This document shows positions 1 through 10,500 of a DNA stretch of 64,000 nucleotides, one piece after another; positions within the stretch are counted from its first letter, which is position 1; the number at the start of each line of letters is the position of its first letter. The notes under the pieces were generated by a model. That model was not told the origin of the DNA, ran no database searches, and saw nothing but the letters and a program-made list of their open reading frames with translations. The position numbers and the translations under genes were made by a program. Location of the stretch: positions 130,001-194,000 of the forward strand of contig CAJHNH020000212.1 in the NCBI GenBank assembly GCA_905116865.2, in the 5' to 3' direction. Source of the DNA: Candidula unifasciata (Eukaryota > Mollusca > Gastropoda > Stylommatophora > Geomitridae).

Positions 1-161
1 CGAATGTTGATGAGAGAGGCCAAAGCTGCTTGGCTGTATTCCATTCCTAGTATTGAACGGATAGCACAGGATAGAAGTGAATGGATGATTAGACTGTGAG
101 ATCAATGTCGCATATCATCACACAACAGGACAATGAATATATATATATGTTTGTCCTGTTA

Positions 162-261
162 AAAATTTTGGTTTGGTTACACTTGCGAACTAAAACTGAC
201 AAGTTTGCACGAAAATTTTGGTTTGGTTACACTTGCGAACTAAAACTGACAAGTTTGCAAA
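162..261. repeat. Two-copy 50-bp tandem duplication
   Basis: The segment beginning aaaattttggtttggttac is repeated directly after 50 bases with only one or two differences at the unit edges. It is a simple local duplication with no coding meaning. Confidence 0.85.
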
Positions 262-1016
262 CTGGACTCTCCATAAGTGGCCAGTGAATCGAAAAGTTGA
301 AATAAGACTCAAGCTGAAAAAGCTCTCTTTGCTTTTTTTTTTTTTCCTTGTAAGTCGCCCTATGGACATGTAGTCTAACTCATCGGTTGCGGAACCGTAC
401 AGTGTTCTAGCGGAAAGTGGTTTGGGGGACTAAGTCGAGAGATGAACGTGCTCATTGGTTTCGTACTGTGATGGTACGTTTGGACAGAAGTGATAGATCT
501 AGTTTTCCATTGTGCATTTTCGCTCGGAGACTTGTGACTGCAGGTCGCTGGAGGCGAACTCTCTTCTTTGTTAGCTATAGTGATTAGCACACGGTCTATT
601 CGAACACGGTGTTGATTGTTAATTTACTGTTTTCTGCGAAGCACGCTAGTTTTGTGTTCAGGGAAAAACAAAATTGAGAATTATATGATTGTATTCCATT
701 TGTTTGATTCAGAATAAGACTTGTAGTTCGCGCAAGTAGTTATATGTTGTAGTAGTTGTGTAATTACCTATTCACATTTTTATCGCCTGAGTCATGAGTA
801 ATATGTCATAGCTCCTGCATCAGAAGTGCCCTTGTCTTTTTGTTTCTCTGCAGTATAGAACTTCTATTGTCCTAACATTTCTTTGTCTTCTGTTTTGCCC
901 CTTTGTTCCATATAGCTCACTGTGAACATAACATGCCGAATAGGTAAAATTCAATTGCTGTGTAAAAGATGAGTTTAGAAATACTGAAAGTAAGATCCAC
1001 CTGCGTTCTTAATTTG

Positions 1017-1055
1017 TGACCCGTTGAAAATAAAGTTTGGTAATTTGGTTTACGT
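1017..1055 (+). repeat. Dispersed retroelement 3' tail (AAAATAAAGTTTG family)
   Basis: The sequence cgttgaaaataaagtttgg followed by GTTT/GTAA-like tetramers matches the 3' ends at 29160-29235 (minus), 33672-33735 and 59755-59822. The short consensus CTTTGAAAATAAAGTTTG followed by a 4-bp tail repeat is typical of a SINE or LINE 3' end. This copy is the most diverged, starting cgttgaaa instead of cctttgaaa. Confidence 0.5.
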
Positions 1056-1185
1056 ACATCCCTACAAATCTGGCTACTTTCAAGTCAAAACATATGCTCA
1101 CTTAGCTGTCTAGCTACTATCTTGCGTTTGTCCATTGACATAGAGAAACGTAGTTTATACAAACTGATGAGGATAGTTATCTGCC

Positions 1186-1217
1186 TCTAGGTAGGTAGGT
1201 AGGTAGCTAGGTAGTTG
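1186..1217. repeat. (GTAG)n microsatellite
   Basis: Short GTAG/CTAC tetranucleotide run interrupted by one agc. It lies at the 3' side of the adjacent dispersed repeat (family A) and may be its tail. Confidence 0.8.
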
Positions 1218-1312
1218 TACCCCAACAGGACAGCACACAAGCGATAAACACCTGGTTACACAAAGTGCCACCATGCGGATGAGGATCACCAGTGGAGAGG
1301 TCCTAGAACCCC
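1205..1312 (-). repeat. Dispersed repeat family A, minus copy
   Basis: Read on the minus strand, this segment aligns over about 95 bases with 2235-2330 on the plus strand. Shared blocks include ggacctctccac, cactttgtgt and gtgtttatcgcttgtgtg/gtgtttgtcacttgtgtg. Both copies end in a tetranucleotide tract, (CTAC)n here and (GATA)n at the other copy. That fits a SINE with a simple-repeat tail, but the two copies could also be the inverted ends of one larger element spanning about 1205-2330. Confidence 0.6.
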
Positions 1313-1689
1313 TCATATTTATGTTTGTGAGTTGTGTCTCCTAGTCAAATACCGGTCAACCTCCCATAGGACTAGTCACATACTTTGTTTACTGATTTTG
1401 CAGATAAATCTTATATGGAATTGAATAGCAATTCTGGTATCAACCGCACTTAGACTCCTCTTGCGACATGCTTGACAGGTTACAATGTGTATTACTGTTT
1501 GCTGCCCTGACACACACAGCCGCGCAAGGATGAGATATGTAAGTGAGACACTGTTGTTGGCCGCACAGGATCTTGTGAAGAAGGTGAATAGGTTAGGCGA
1601 TCCTAGCCCTAGAGACACATTTATATGTGTTCAGTCTCTCTCAGTTGAAACTAATGTCAATTTGAGCATGCGAATACTTCTTTTTCGTC

Positions 1690-1895
1690 ATGACAACTGG
1701 CTGTAAACTCCGATGGAAAGTTCTGGCTGTTCCTCCACCTCTGGATTTTAGTCTTGTTCCAGAATCTGAGTGTTGTGTGCACATCCGTTTCCCACATCTG
1801 ACTTACCTGTAAGTAGACTCAGGCAGATGCACTCCAACTTCGAAGCAAGCCCTCGGTTAGTGGACTCTTACGACACGCTTGTTGGGGAGGCAGTA
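1690..1895 (-). repeat. Dispersed repeat family B (SINE-like), minus copy
   Basis: This segment is the reverse complement of 47000-47245. Shared blocks include gtcgtaagagtc, ggagtgcatctgcc and the region around gtgtgcacat. The same family recurs at 60530-60745 and, degraded, at 62335-62440. The family ends in (GAA)n, seen here as cttctttttc at 1677-1686. Four copies within 62 kb argue for an abundant SINE-like element. Confidence 0.7.
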
Positions 1896-2004
1896 ATGTA
1901 AATACTTATACCATACTTGCATTAAATTCATACAAACTAAAAACAAAGGGAAAGCAGCAAGTTTCATATTAGTTGCAGATGAATTATGTCCCTTACACAA
2001 TTAG

Positions 2005-2125
2005 TTATTGGGCGGTCATTTCACATTAAGAGTCAACGGTAAAGTCGGGAGATGTGAACCAGTGTCATTCATTGCACACGGTTATAAACCATAAGTGCTC
2101 TGCCACCAATGCAGACAGCTCAATA
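2005..2125 (-). repeat. Possible tRNA-derived SINE remnant
   Basis: On the minus strand the sequence reads tggcagagcacttatggttt, which resembles a tRNA A-box region (TGGCNNAGNNG) followed by a D-loop-like stretch. I could not fold an intact cloverleaf, so this is not called as a functional tRNA gene. Confidence 0.35.
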
Positions 2126-2234
2126 TCTTGTCATCCCCTTTTGAAATGCAATTTATCGTAATTTGAAACCCTACTCTGGCTCTTGCCAGGGGCCGCAAAA
2201 TAGCCCGGCCATAAATAAGGTCTAATGGCTAAAC

Positions 2235-2355
2235 GCGGTTTCCTGGACCTCTCCACGGGCGATTCTCATCCATATGGTGTCACTTTGTGTCATCGGGTGT
2301 TTGTCACTTGTGTGATGTCCTGGTGAGGTAACAGAATATAGATAGATAGACACAG
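2235..2355 (+). repeat. Dispersed repeat family A, plus copy
   Basis: Counterpart of 1205-1312 in opposite orientation, with shared blocks ggacctctccac, tggtgtcactttgtgt and gtgatgtcctg. It is followed by a short GATA run (2341-2352). See the minus copy for interpretation. Confidence 0.6.
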
Positions 2356-2477
2356 ACTGCTGATAAGAAACTGTCCGCTTGTGTAGCTACAGAGCTACAG
2401 CGACGTTCCTCCATTTACCCCAGAGTATTAACTATGGTACCCATTATCTAGAGGCTAGATGAACCCCGGGAAGCACC

Positions 2478-2500
2478 CGGTTTCGAACACCGGCCGTGGG
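2478..2500 (+). other. tRNA T-arm-like hairpin
   Basis: ccggtttcgaacaccgg can form a 4-5 bp stem with a TTCGAA-containing loop, like a tRNA T-arm or Pol III B box. No complete tRNA surrounds it. It is most likely a SINE fragment or a chance match. Confidence 0.25.
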
Positions 2501-2524
2501 CTGTAGCTGGATTTGAAAGCGAGT

Positions 2525-3130
2525 CTCATATCGAGTGCACTGCCAACATACGATGGACTGTGGAAGCTCCCGAGTCTATTTAAAAATGGAGGTGGAGGCA
2601 GTCTCTGCTGCCTTCCACTGGCTTGAGAATCAGCTGTACACACATGCTGTGATTGCAACTGACTCACAGAGCATGTTGAGACAGGTGATCCTGCTTCATG
2701 CAGAGTGGCAAGCATCACTTCAGAGGTCCCGGGTAGTTAGCGTCCTTTGGATATTTTCTCCAGGTAATGTCGGTGTGTTGTGAAATAAGCAGACAGATAG
2801 ATTGGCTGGCTCTGCACCACTTGGTTGTGAACTGATGTATGACACGTTAGATATTGTGAGGACCCTTTGGGAGCTAGTAAACAGGGCGGAGGCGCAGAAA
2901 GATCATTACAGTCTGAGGAAAATGGCGCTTCGAGGAGTTACCAGGGGATCTGGCCGACGCTTGACACCCAGAGAAAGGACGAGACGGAAATACATTCAGA
3001 CGGTAACTAGTACCATCGGAATTGGAACTCTTCGCTTGCCACTGAAGATGGAGACTGTGCACTTATTCTAGTGTCCCGAGTGCTGTGATGTTAATTCTTA
3101 ATTTAACATTCGTTTGTAAATCCACTGGAT
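2525..3130 (+). pseudogene. LINE ORF2 C-terminal RNase H domain, decayed
   Basis: Two adjacent plus-strand frames together read as the RNase H end of a non-LTR retrotransposon. The first (2535-2783) has an ATDSQS segment carrying the expected catalytic Asp and ends in WIFSPGNVGV. The second (2790-3071) continues with TDRLAGSAP, matching the family's usual G-N-E-R-A-D-x-L-A. A stop codon between them breaks the frame. The downstream non-coding part (about 3000-3125) closely matches the minus strand at 20000-20200 and the plus strand at 33370-33430, so three 3' ends of the same LINE family sit in this window. A GA-rich tract follows the 3' end, as often seen after LINE insertions. Upstream reverse-transcriptase sequence is absent, so the copy is 5'-truncated and dead. 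Confidence 0.7.
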
Positions 3131-3132
3131 AG

Positions 3133-3310
3133 CGCAAGGGGAGAGAGAGAGGGGGGAAGAGAGAGAGTGGAAGAGAGAAAGAGACACACACACAGTGAAA
3201 GAGGGAGAGAGAGTGAGAAAGAGAGAGAGTGGAAGAGAGAAAGAGACACACACACACACACAGTGAAAGAGGGAGAGAGAGTGAGAAAGAGAGAGAGGGG
3301 GGGGGGAGGG
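3133..3310. repeat. GA-rich tract with internal duplication
   Basis: GA microsatellite mixed with (CA)n. A block of about 62 bases (gagtggaagagagaaagag through gtgagaaagagag) occurs twice, and the tract ends in a G run. The open frames across it on both strands are low-complexity artefacts. Confidence 0.85.
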
Positions 3311-3504
3311 GTAGGCAGGGCCAGACTTGAACTGGAAGAAACGCCTACACTGAGAGTGACTGAGATCAAGGTGGATGTTCACGTCGATCAAGGGCCATCA
3401 TAACATTTACCATTTAAAGTCCAAAGGCTGCAGTCAGAACAAACTAAAAACCTCAGATAATAAGATAAATAAGCATTAATAGAATCAGAGAATATCTGAG
3501 AAAA

Positions 3505-3690
3505 ATAAGAATTTCTAATACATTAGGAGAAATAAGAATTTCAAATACATTAAGAGAAAACAGAATTTCAAATACATTAAGAGAAAACAGAATTTCAAAT
3601 ACATTAAGAGAAAACAGAATTTCAAATACATTAAGAGAAAACAGAATTTCAAATACATTAGGAGAAAACAGAATTTCAAATACATGATGA
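3505..3690. repeat. 27-bp minisatellite, about 7 copies
   Basis: Unit contains gaatttcaaatacattaaga, followed by gaaaaca. Because 27 is a multiple of three, the minus strand shows a repetitive open frame that is not a gene. Confidence 0.9.
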
Positions 3691-4225
3691 TAAGCCAAGT
3701 ATAGTTCTGGATGCAGGTGTTTTCAGAGATAAATGCTTTTGGCAAGGCCGCAATACGTTTTTAAAGAGTTAAGTGTCACTAAATTTTCCTAAAAGGAAGG
3801 GGCATAATTAGTCGATTCAATCTGAAATTTTTAGAATTACTTGATTACATTCCTTAGATTAGTGGTTTTTAAGCTAAATGTTAATTACATTTTATGCATA
3901 CATTGTTCTCAGTTCATTATTGTGTAATCGCACAAATCTAAGAAATAGTATGTGAAATAACTGATCATGTATTCATTTACGGGTTCAGTAAAGTGTTTGT
4001 GACATGAGGAGCCAAGATATATGATAGGTTTATGCGTATGCTTATTTGTACCTGCCGTGTCCCAAAGAAGAAAAGGCCTAACTAAAGCCGTGTGAGTGAG
4101 TAAAAGACTCATTGTGATCCTCCCAACTAGGCACATCATGCTAGGCCAAGATTTGTGAGAGTAAGAATCAAGAACAGTTTTTACACATTGATGCTCATCA
4201 AGCATATGACGCAAGGATCCTATTG
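3691..4225. other. Intergenic, nothing recognised
   Basis: No coding signal, RNA gene or repeat was recognised. The minus-strand frame at 3909-4214 has no recognisable features and no supporting context. Confidence 0.5.
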
Positions 4226-4227
4226 TT

Positions 4228-4380
4228 TAGATCTACATAGGAGATCTATAGGAGATCTACATAGGAGATCTACATAGGAGATCTACATAGGAGATCTACA
4301 TAGGAGATCTACATAGGAGATCTACATAGGAGATCTACATAGGAGATCTACATAGGAGATCTACATAGGAGATCTACATA
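4228..4380. repeat. 13-bp minisatellite with AGATCT core, about 11 copies
   Basis: Unit gatctacatagga is repeated almost perfectly every 13 bases. Each unit junction creates the palindrome agatct, giving a restriction-site ladder. Confidence 0.92.
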
Positions 4381-4399
4381 CTCTCATCTCCCCGTTGTG

Positions 4400-4510
4400 A
4401 CGTTTTTGTAGTTCACTTATGTTTGAAAAAGGCTGCCGGGCCGAAACGTTACGTTGTTTTGTTCACGTTTTTCAGCTTCCCCATTTTGTTGAGCTTTTTA
4501 GTCAAATTTC
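4400..4510 (+). repeat. CGAAACGTT-type retroelement fragment
   Basis: Contains ggctgccgggccgaaacgtt, in which ggc/gcc arms flank a short loop ahead of CGAAACGTT. A diverged relative lies on the minus strand at 19455-19500 (ctgatgaagac through gccgtaacgttt). The CTGATGA...CGAAAC arrangement resembles the hammerhead-ribozyme core found in Penelope-like element repeats. Here the CTGATGA half is degraded, so activity is not claimed. Confidence 0.35.
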
Positions 4511-4980
4511 TCTGGAATTCTATAGATCAGTCGACATTCAATAATTGATGCAAATTACATTTGGTTATGTTATCATAATCGACATCACTGCACATTGGGC
4601 ATTCCGTGTGTGCTCAGTCCTCCTATGCATCCACTCCAAGGTACTTGTACTGATTGATCCTTTGGGAGGCTGGTTATAATGTCTCCTATCTCGGCCTCCA
4701 TAACAGCTTAACGTGCTTCACCATGCTTTACTATCATGTCATGCAATCGTGTTAGTGTCAGAGACTGGTGATTATCGACCAGCTCAGTCCGCACAACGTT
4801 GATTATTGCGTTGGTGCATTGCTTGCCAGTTGACCCACTCGTTCATTATCCTTCACTTCGGCATGCCAAGGTGTGTAGATCCAGGTGAGTGAGGTTAAGT
4901 GCGATTTTCGAATGCTTTCTACCCATTCAGAGGGGCATGTTGCTTATCTTCTGAAACATGTTCATGAATTCCCAAACAAT
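4511..4980. other. Intergenic, nothing recognised
   Basis: Unique-looking sequence with no convincing open frame or RNA gene, ending at the large G/T array. Confidence 0.5.
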
Positions 4981-4984
4981 TACT

Positions 4985-6180
4985 GCCTGTGTGGTTCTGT
5001 GGCTCTGTGGGGCTGTGCTGTTACTGGGCTGTGTGGCTGTGTACCTGTGTGGCTGTGGGGCTGTGGGGCTGTGCTGTTACTGGGCTGTGTGGCTGTGGGG
5101 CTGTGTGGCTGTGTACCTGTGTGGTTGTGTACCTGTGTGGCTGTGTACCTGTGTGGCTGTGTACCTATTTGGCAGTAGGGCTGTGTGGCTGTGTACCTGT
5201 GTGGTTGTGGGGCTGTGCGGTTAATGGGCTGTGTGGCTGTGTACCTGTGTGGTTGTGGGGCTGTGGGGCTGTGCTGTTACTGGGCTGTGTGGCTGTGGGG
5301 CTTTGTGGCTGTGTACCTGTGTGGTTGTGGGGCTGTGGGGCTGTGCTGTTACTGGGCTGTGTGGCTGTGTACCTGTGTGGTTGTGTACCTGTGTGGCTGT
5401 GTACCTGTGTGGCTGTGTACCTGTGTGGTTGTGGGGCTGTGTGGTTACTGGGCTGTGTGGCTGTGTACCTGTGTGGTTGTGGGGCTGTGGGGCTGTGCTG
5501 TTACTGGGCTGTGTGGCTGTGGGGCTGTGTGGCTGTGTACCTGTGTGGTTGTGGGGCTGTGGGGCTGTGCTGTTACTGGGCTGTGTGGCTGTGTACCTGT
5601 GTGGTTGTGTACCTGTGTGGCTGTGTACCTGTGTGGCTGTGTACCTGTGTGGTTGTGGGGCTGTGCGGTTACTGGGCTGTGTGGCTGTGTACCTGTGTGG
5701 CTGTGGGGCTGTGCGGTTACTGGGCTGTGTGGCTGTGTACCTGTGTGGCTGTGTACCTGTGTGGCTGTGGGGCTGTGCGGTTACTGGGCTGTGTGGCTGT
5801 GTACCTGTGTGGCTGTGGGGCTGTGGGGCTGTGCTGTTACTGGGCTGTGTGGCTGTGGGGCTGTGGGGCTGTGTACCTGTGTGGCTGTGGGGCTGTGGGG
5901 CTGTGTACCTGTGTGGCTGTGTACCTGTGTGGCTGTGGGGCTGTGGGGCTGTGCTGTTACTGGGCTGTGTGGATGTGGGGCTGTGTGGCTGTGTACCTGT
6001 GTGGCTGAGGGGCTGTGTGGCTGTGTACCTGTGTGGCTGTGGGGCTGTGTGACTGTGTACCTATTTGGCCGTGGGGCTGTGTGGCTGTGTACCTGTGTGG
6101 CTTTGTTGCTATGGGGCTTTAGGGTTTTGGGGCTGTGTTGCTGTGTTGCTGTGTGGCTGTGTGCCTATATGGCTTTTTGC
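4985..6180. repeat. 1.2 kb G/T-rich composite minisatellite
   Basis: Built from short modules ctgtgtggctgtg, tacctgtgtggctgtg, gggctgtg and ctgttactgggctgtgtg in varying order. All three plus-strand frames stay open for hundreds of codons and give Cys/Val/Trp/Gly-rich nonsense, so the frames at 4989-6008, 5185-6318 and 5231-6052 are repeat artefacts. Closely spaced GGGG/GGG runs give the plus strand G-quadruplex potential. The repeats grade into imperfect copies after about 6060. Confidence 0.93.
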
Positions 6181-6324
6181 TCTGTTTTCCATGCTAGTAA
6201 CCTGGAGCCACTGAGGGTAGATTGTATTATTAAACTGACTTGTTGCTTCCAGGTCGGTTCGTCGCAGGTGTGCCAGGAACATTTCGGTAGTAAAGGCGGT
6301 CTGTATGATACTAAATGATGCTTC

Positions 6325-6478
6325 AACACAGGAACCGTCGTGTCCCGCCAGAAACATACAGCCCTGTGTGTGTGACACAGGAACCGTCGTGTCCCGCCAG
6401 AAACATACAGCCCTGTGTGTGTGTGACACAGGAACCGTCGTGTCCGGCCAGAAACATACAGCCCTGTGTGTGTGTGGA
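6325..6478. repeat. About 49-bp repeat, three copies
   Basis: Copies begin at gaaccgtcgtgtcccgcc near 6331, 6380 and 6431 and end in a variable (TG)n run, whose length change explains the period drift from 49 to 51. A short (GAAGAT)-like run follows at 6497-6531. Confidence 0.88.
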
Positions 6479-6531
6479 GCCATTCAGTGATGATCCTGAA
6501 GATCGTGAAGATTGTGAAGATCCCGAAGATC

Positions 6532-7543
6532 CTCCATGTCGTGATATTGTTCTCCTCCACCTTCCGTCTTGGTTAAATCAATATTTCAGCTTCCTTGAGT
6601 CGAACTTCTTGCCTCGTTTTGGTGTTGTTCACGAATGTGCAACTAAATACAACAAGAAAACTTATCCGGGCAAAGGGATCACACGCGCACTTATACAACT
6701 GAATGTTTCCACCAAAATTTTTATCAACGGGGTTCTAAACATTTTAAAAGCAAAATTTGAAACATTACAAATTATGTTTTGGTCACATAAAAAATAACAT
6801 GACGAATAAATTTAAAATAATAAATATATACTAAAACAACTCAATGAACACTATATATCCCAAATATAACCATGACGGTTGGACCGAATATTTTTGAAAA
6901 ATCACTTCTACTAAAAATTTGTAGGCGTGCGTTCCATTCTCTGCCTAGATCTTTCTAGACACGTTTTATTCAGCACTTGTGTCAGCTCGACCGAGGTCTT
7001 CCATATTCACGGAAACAAATACATCCATGTCCCAGTGCTGGCTAGAACCAGCTCTCTTGACAAGCTCATGTCTTTCAAGACATCATCTCTACACTGTTGG
7101 GAAAACCCAAAGCTGCCCGACAAACAGGGCACCTCTCTTGAACGGTTCCCATTGACGGAAGAGGTTCGTCCATAAATAAATGTACCTCAGCTGGCATCTG
7201 TTGATCTGGCGAAACAAACATACATCACACATTCACACACCCACACACGCTGCTCATTGCTTTCTCAGGCCTTAAAGTTGGTAATAACTCATGCATTTTA
7301 TTTCTATTTGTGACAATAGTTAGAGAAATATGTGCACTGTTCAAGTGTGAGTGTTAAACAGGGTAGAAATGACAATCGAATTGTGAAGATGATTAGCAGA
7401 AACACATTTGGGTGACTTTGTACTGAAGCAAGTTTCGCATCTTGAGCACAAGAACGTGCAGAAAGTGCTTCATGCCAACAACAGACACGATTTCACGGCA
7501 ACTTCTAAACAATGATCCGATTTAGCAAAACCTGGCTGTAAAC
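6532..7543. other. Upstream region of the 1843-codon ORF
   Basis: No gene or repeat array recognised. The last few hundred bases presumably hold the promoter and 5' UTR of the downstream gene. I did not find a convincing TATA box or initiator, and cannot rule out an upstream 5' exon. Confidence 0.4.
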
Positions 7544-7579
7544 ATGGCGCTTGCGTCTTATCACAAGAATTATATTTAA
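7544..7579 (+). promoter_or_regulatory. 11-codon upstream ORF overlapping the main start
   Basis: An ATG in good context (A at -3, G at +4) opens a short frame reading MALASYHKNYI. Its TAA stop shares its final A with the ATG at 7579 (taatg). The main ATG has T at -3, a weak context, while the next in-frame ATG at 7594 has A at -3. If the transcript begins upstream of 7544, this uORF should reduce initiation at 7579 or force reinitiation at it or at 7594. The function is inferred from sequence only. Confidence 0.45.
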
Positions 7580-10500
7580 TGTTCTTGCGAATCATGCCGG
7601 CGTTGTTACCTAGTTCGTGTAACGAGAATGGCCCGGATCCAGGTCCGGATGACCCAGACATTTCTGGGGCTCAGAACGTGACCTTGGCCTTTCCAGGGTG
7701 TCCGTCCAGCTCCGCTGAAATTTACATTTGTTTCAAGCATGTACATGATCCTAGCTGTCAACGCTCCAATTCTCACTTCGCAAAATTGGAGACAAATCTT
7801 CCTGGAGTTATTTCTGTCACGCCCAACGATTTCAGTGCTTCTGAACTAGTGGAGAAGAATCGAGACATCCCCGGTAACGACTGTCTAGATAATGCCTCTG
7901 TTGTGGACAGTCGTGGTGAGGTGAATGATGTCCGAGTGCTCGGTAAAGGGCACCTGAAATGCAGAAACCTGGTTCATACCGTGCCGATGTTTGCCCGCTG
8001 CTCGTCACAGGTAGCAGGTTCAGCCCCTGAGGTAGGCAGGGAGCGGAGACTGGCCGCGTCACAGGTAGCAGGTTCAGCCCCTGAGGTAGGCAGGAAACGG
8101 ATACTGGCCGTGTCACAGGTAGCAGGTTCAGCCCCTGAGGTAGGCAGGGAGCGGAGACTGGCCGCGTCACCGAAAAGATTACATGCTCATTTCAGTCCTA
8201 CCCGATCGTCTTCTCTAAACTGGATGTGTGATAGAAAGAAAGTATTAGAAGGAGGCCGCGATGACAACACGCCACGTTTTGTGTCAATGAAAGCAAAATG
8301 TCGAGGGCGTGCTCACAAATGTAAGTTGGACTGCCAGTCTTGTGAGGAGTATGGAAGCAGCACTGCAAGCGTGACCACTAGCAGTCCCGTGCTTTATCCC
8401 GAGATCTGCTACAGATCTCCTCCTAGGGAGACGCTGTGTGGTCACCAGGGAGACACCAGGGTAGCTCGGGTCAGCCAAAACACTGGAGTCGACGATAAAC
8501 ACCAGGAGCTAACACATGAAGACGAATGTCAGGAGAAATTTGGAAGTACAGATCTGAATGTACCAACAACTCTTGACCAAGAGCAAACCACCGACTCACA
8601 CGAAACTGTTTCTATGACGTCGGCGGCATCTAATACTCACAGGTCTCCCCCTCATTCGAGAGCAAAGTGCAAGGATCACAGACTGATTGACAGCATGTTC
8701 CTGGATGTTCTCAAACTGCTGGTTTCCGCTGACAGTTGTGACGAAGACCTTCCACTAAAGCCTGGCGTCGAAGAGGAGAAAAGACAGTTATCCGAGACAA
8801 AGAAGAATTTGGCAGATCTCAATCAAACAGCCAATCACGACCAACCGGAGACCGTGCCTGGGTGTGCGAGTCGGACCGATTGCTCCACCAGTCGCTGTTG
8901 TTCTACTATTCACAATCTGTCTCAAGATGACGGGCGCTGCTCGTCTTCTAAAGGGAACAATTCTGAACTAAATATGTCGCAGAGCTGGAAATATGATGAT
9001 AATGATGATGATGATGATGATAGATACGAATGCTTGTGTTGCAAGGCTAAAAAACTTTACTGTCATCAAGACAACAACAATTGCCATTACGTGTGCGAGG
9101 AGGACAACAATGAAGAGTGTTCCGAGCACTGGGATTGTCTCGATTCTGCCCCCTCTTCAGGGGGATCGTCTAGGGAGTCGCTGAGATCGAACGAAGATGC
9201 CAATGTCAACCTACAAAGGGGGTCCAGTTCTGAGGCTAGAACTAGCAAACGACCGTCAGTGCGCGAGCTGGTCAGGTCGCTACAGGAGAAGTTCTCTGCC
9301 TGCACAAACCCACGACCTTCGGTGAAGCAACCTCTGGACATACTGCCGGAATGGCAGTTCACTTGTTGCAATGCTCCAACTACCACTAGCATTTCTCGAG
9401 CAGCTAGTTCATCGCACCAAGATGACTTGTTGGGGTTTCATTCTCATCAAACAAGGTCGACCATGTCTCTCCGTGATGCAGATTGTTCTCGGGATATCTC
9501 AGCTCAGCCTGGAAACAATGTTAATGTCACAAAATCGCCCGAGCATGAAACATCCGACCATAATAATAAAATGTCTATTTGGAAGCCTCCTGATTTGCCC
9601 TCATTAAGAAGAAAGTTCAGTGGTACGACAACTGTAAGAAACCACAAAGGAGAGAGTAAAATACTCAAAGACAACCATGAAAGAGGCCTTGCTGGCGTAT
9701 CATTGACAAGAGAGATATTTGAGGAAGATTCCAGTGAACTTGAGACGGATTTACTTGGTGATGAGAATAAAACCTATTGCAAAGTGAAACAGTTTCTCCA
9801 GCATACTGATCAGTCAGTTGTGGTCAGTAGAACCGGTGTGACAGTTCCTCGTGGTCCCGTCTTTGACAATGGCCCTGTCAGTTTTCAAGACACAACTGGA
9901 GGCAGTTACTTACATGGCCGATTATTTCTCTCAACACCAGATGACAAGAGCACTGATTCAAACACACCAGAAGTTTCCCAGCGTTTGAAAAACAGTCAAG
10001 ATCATACGAGCTACGAGCAAATAACTGAAGACAGGCAGGCCTGCTTTCAACAGGCAAACTTAGCAATGTCTTCAGGCACGGGCGACAAAATCCTCCGTGA
10101 ACACAGATGGGGCTCGCTGCTGGGAGCAATCTCTTGCTTTGGCAAAATGAAAGCTACGCTGTCCAAGGTTAGGTTCAAGTCTGTGGGTCCTCTTATGACC
10201 AAACTAAGCAGTATGTTTGACAAGGTAAAAGACGTCCAGGTACACGCCAACACATCATTGTCCTTGTCTGGCATACTTGAGGAGAATTCCCCGGAGCAGA
10301 CACATCCCACGACAGCAACAAAACAAGCATCTGATGTCTCCTGTCCATGTCCAGTCGAGGCACTGGCTCATCACAGAAGACTGCCCAGGATAGACAGCCA
10401 AACGACGGGTGAACCAGGCGTACCGTCTCCCGTTCATACAGCATCTTCTGTTTCTGGTGATGACCATCCTCCCATATTCTGCCTGGAAATCAGCAGGACG

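Larger units (their letters stand above)
1..1185. other. Intergenic, no gene seen
   Basis: I see no supportable coding region here. It holds a two-copy 50-bp duplication (162-261) and a dispersed-repeat 3' tail (1017-1055), listed separately. The remainder is A/T-rich unique-looking sequence. Confidence 0.6.

Noticed and set aside
4989..6318. Cys/Val/Trp-rich 339-377-codon frames resembling a membrane or cysteine-rich protein
   Set aside because: All three frames give similar nonsense from the G/T-rich repeat.
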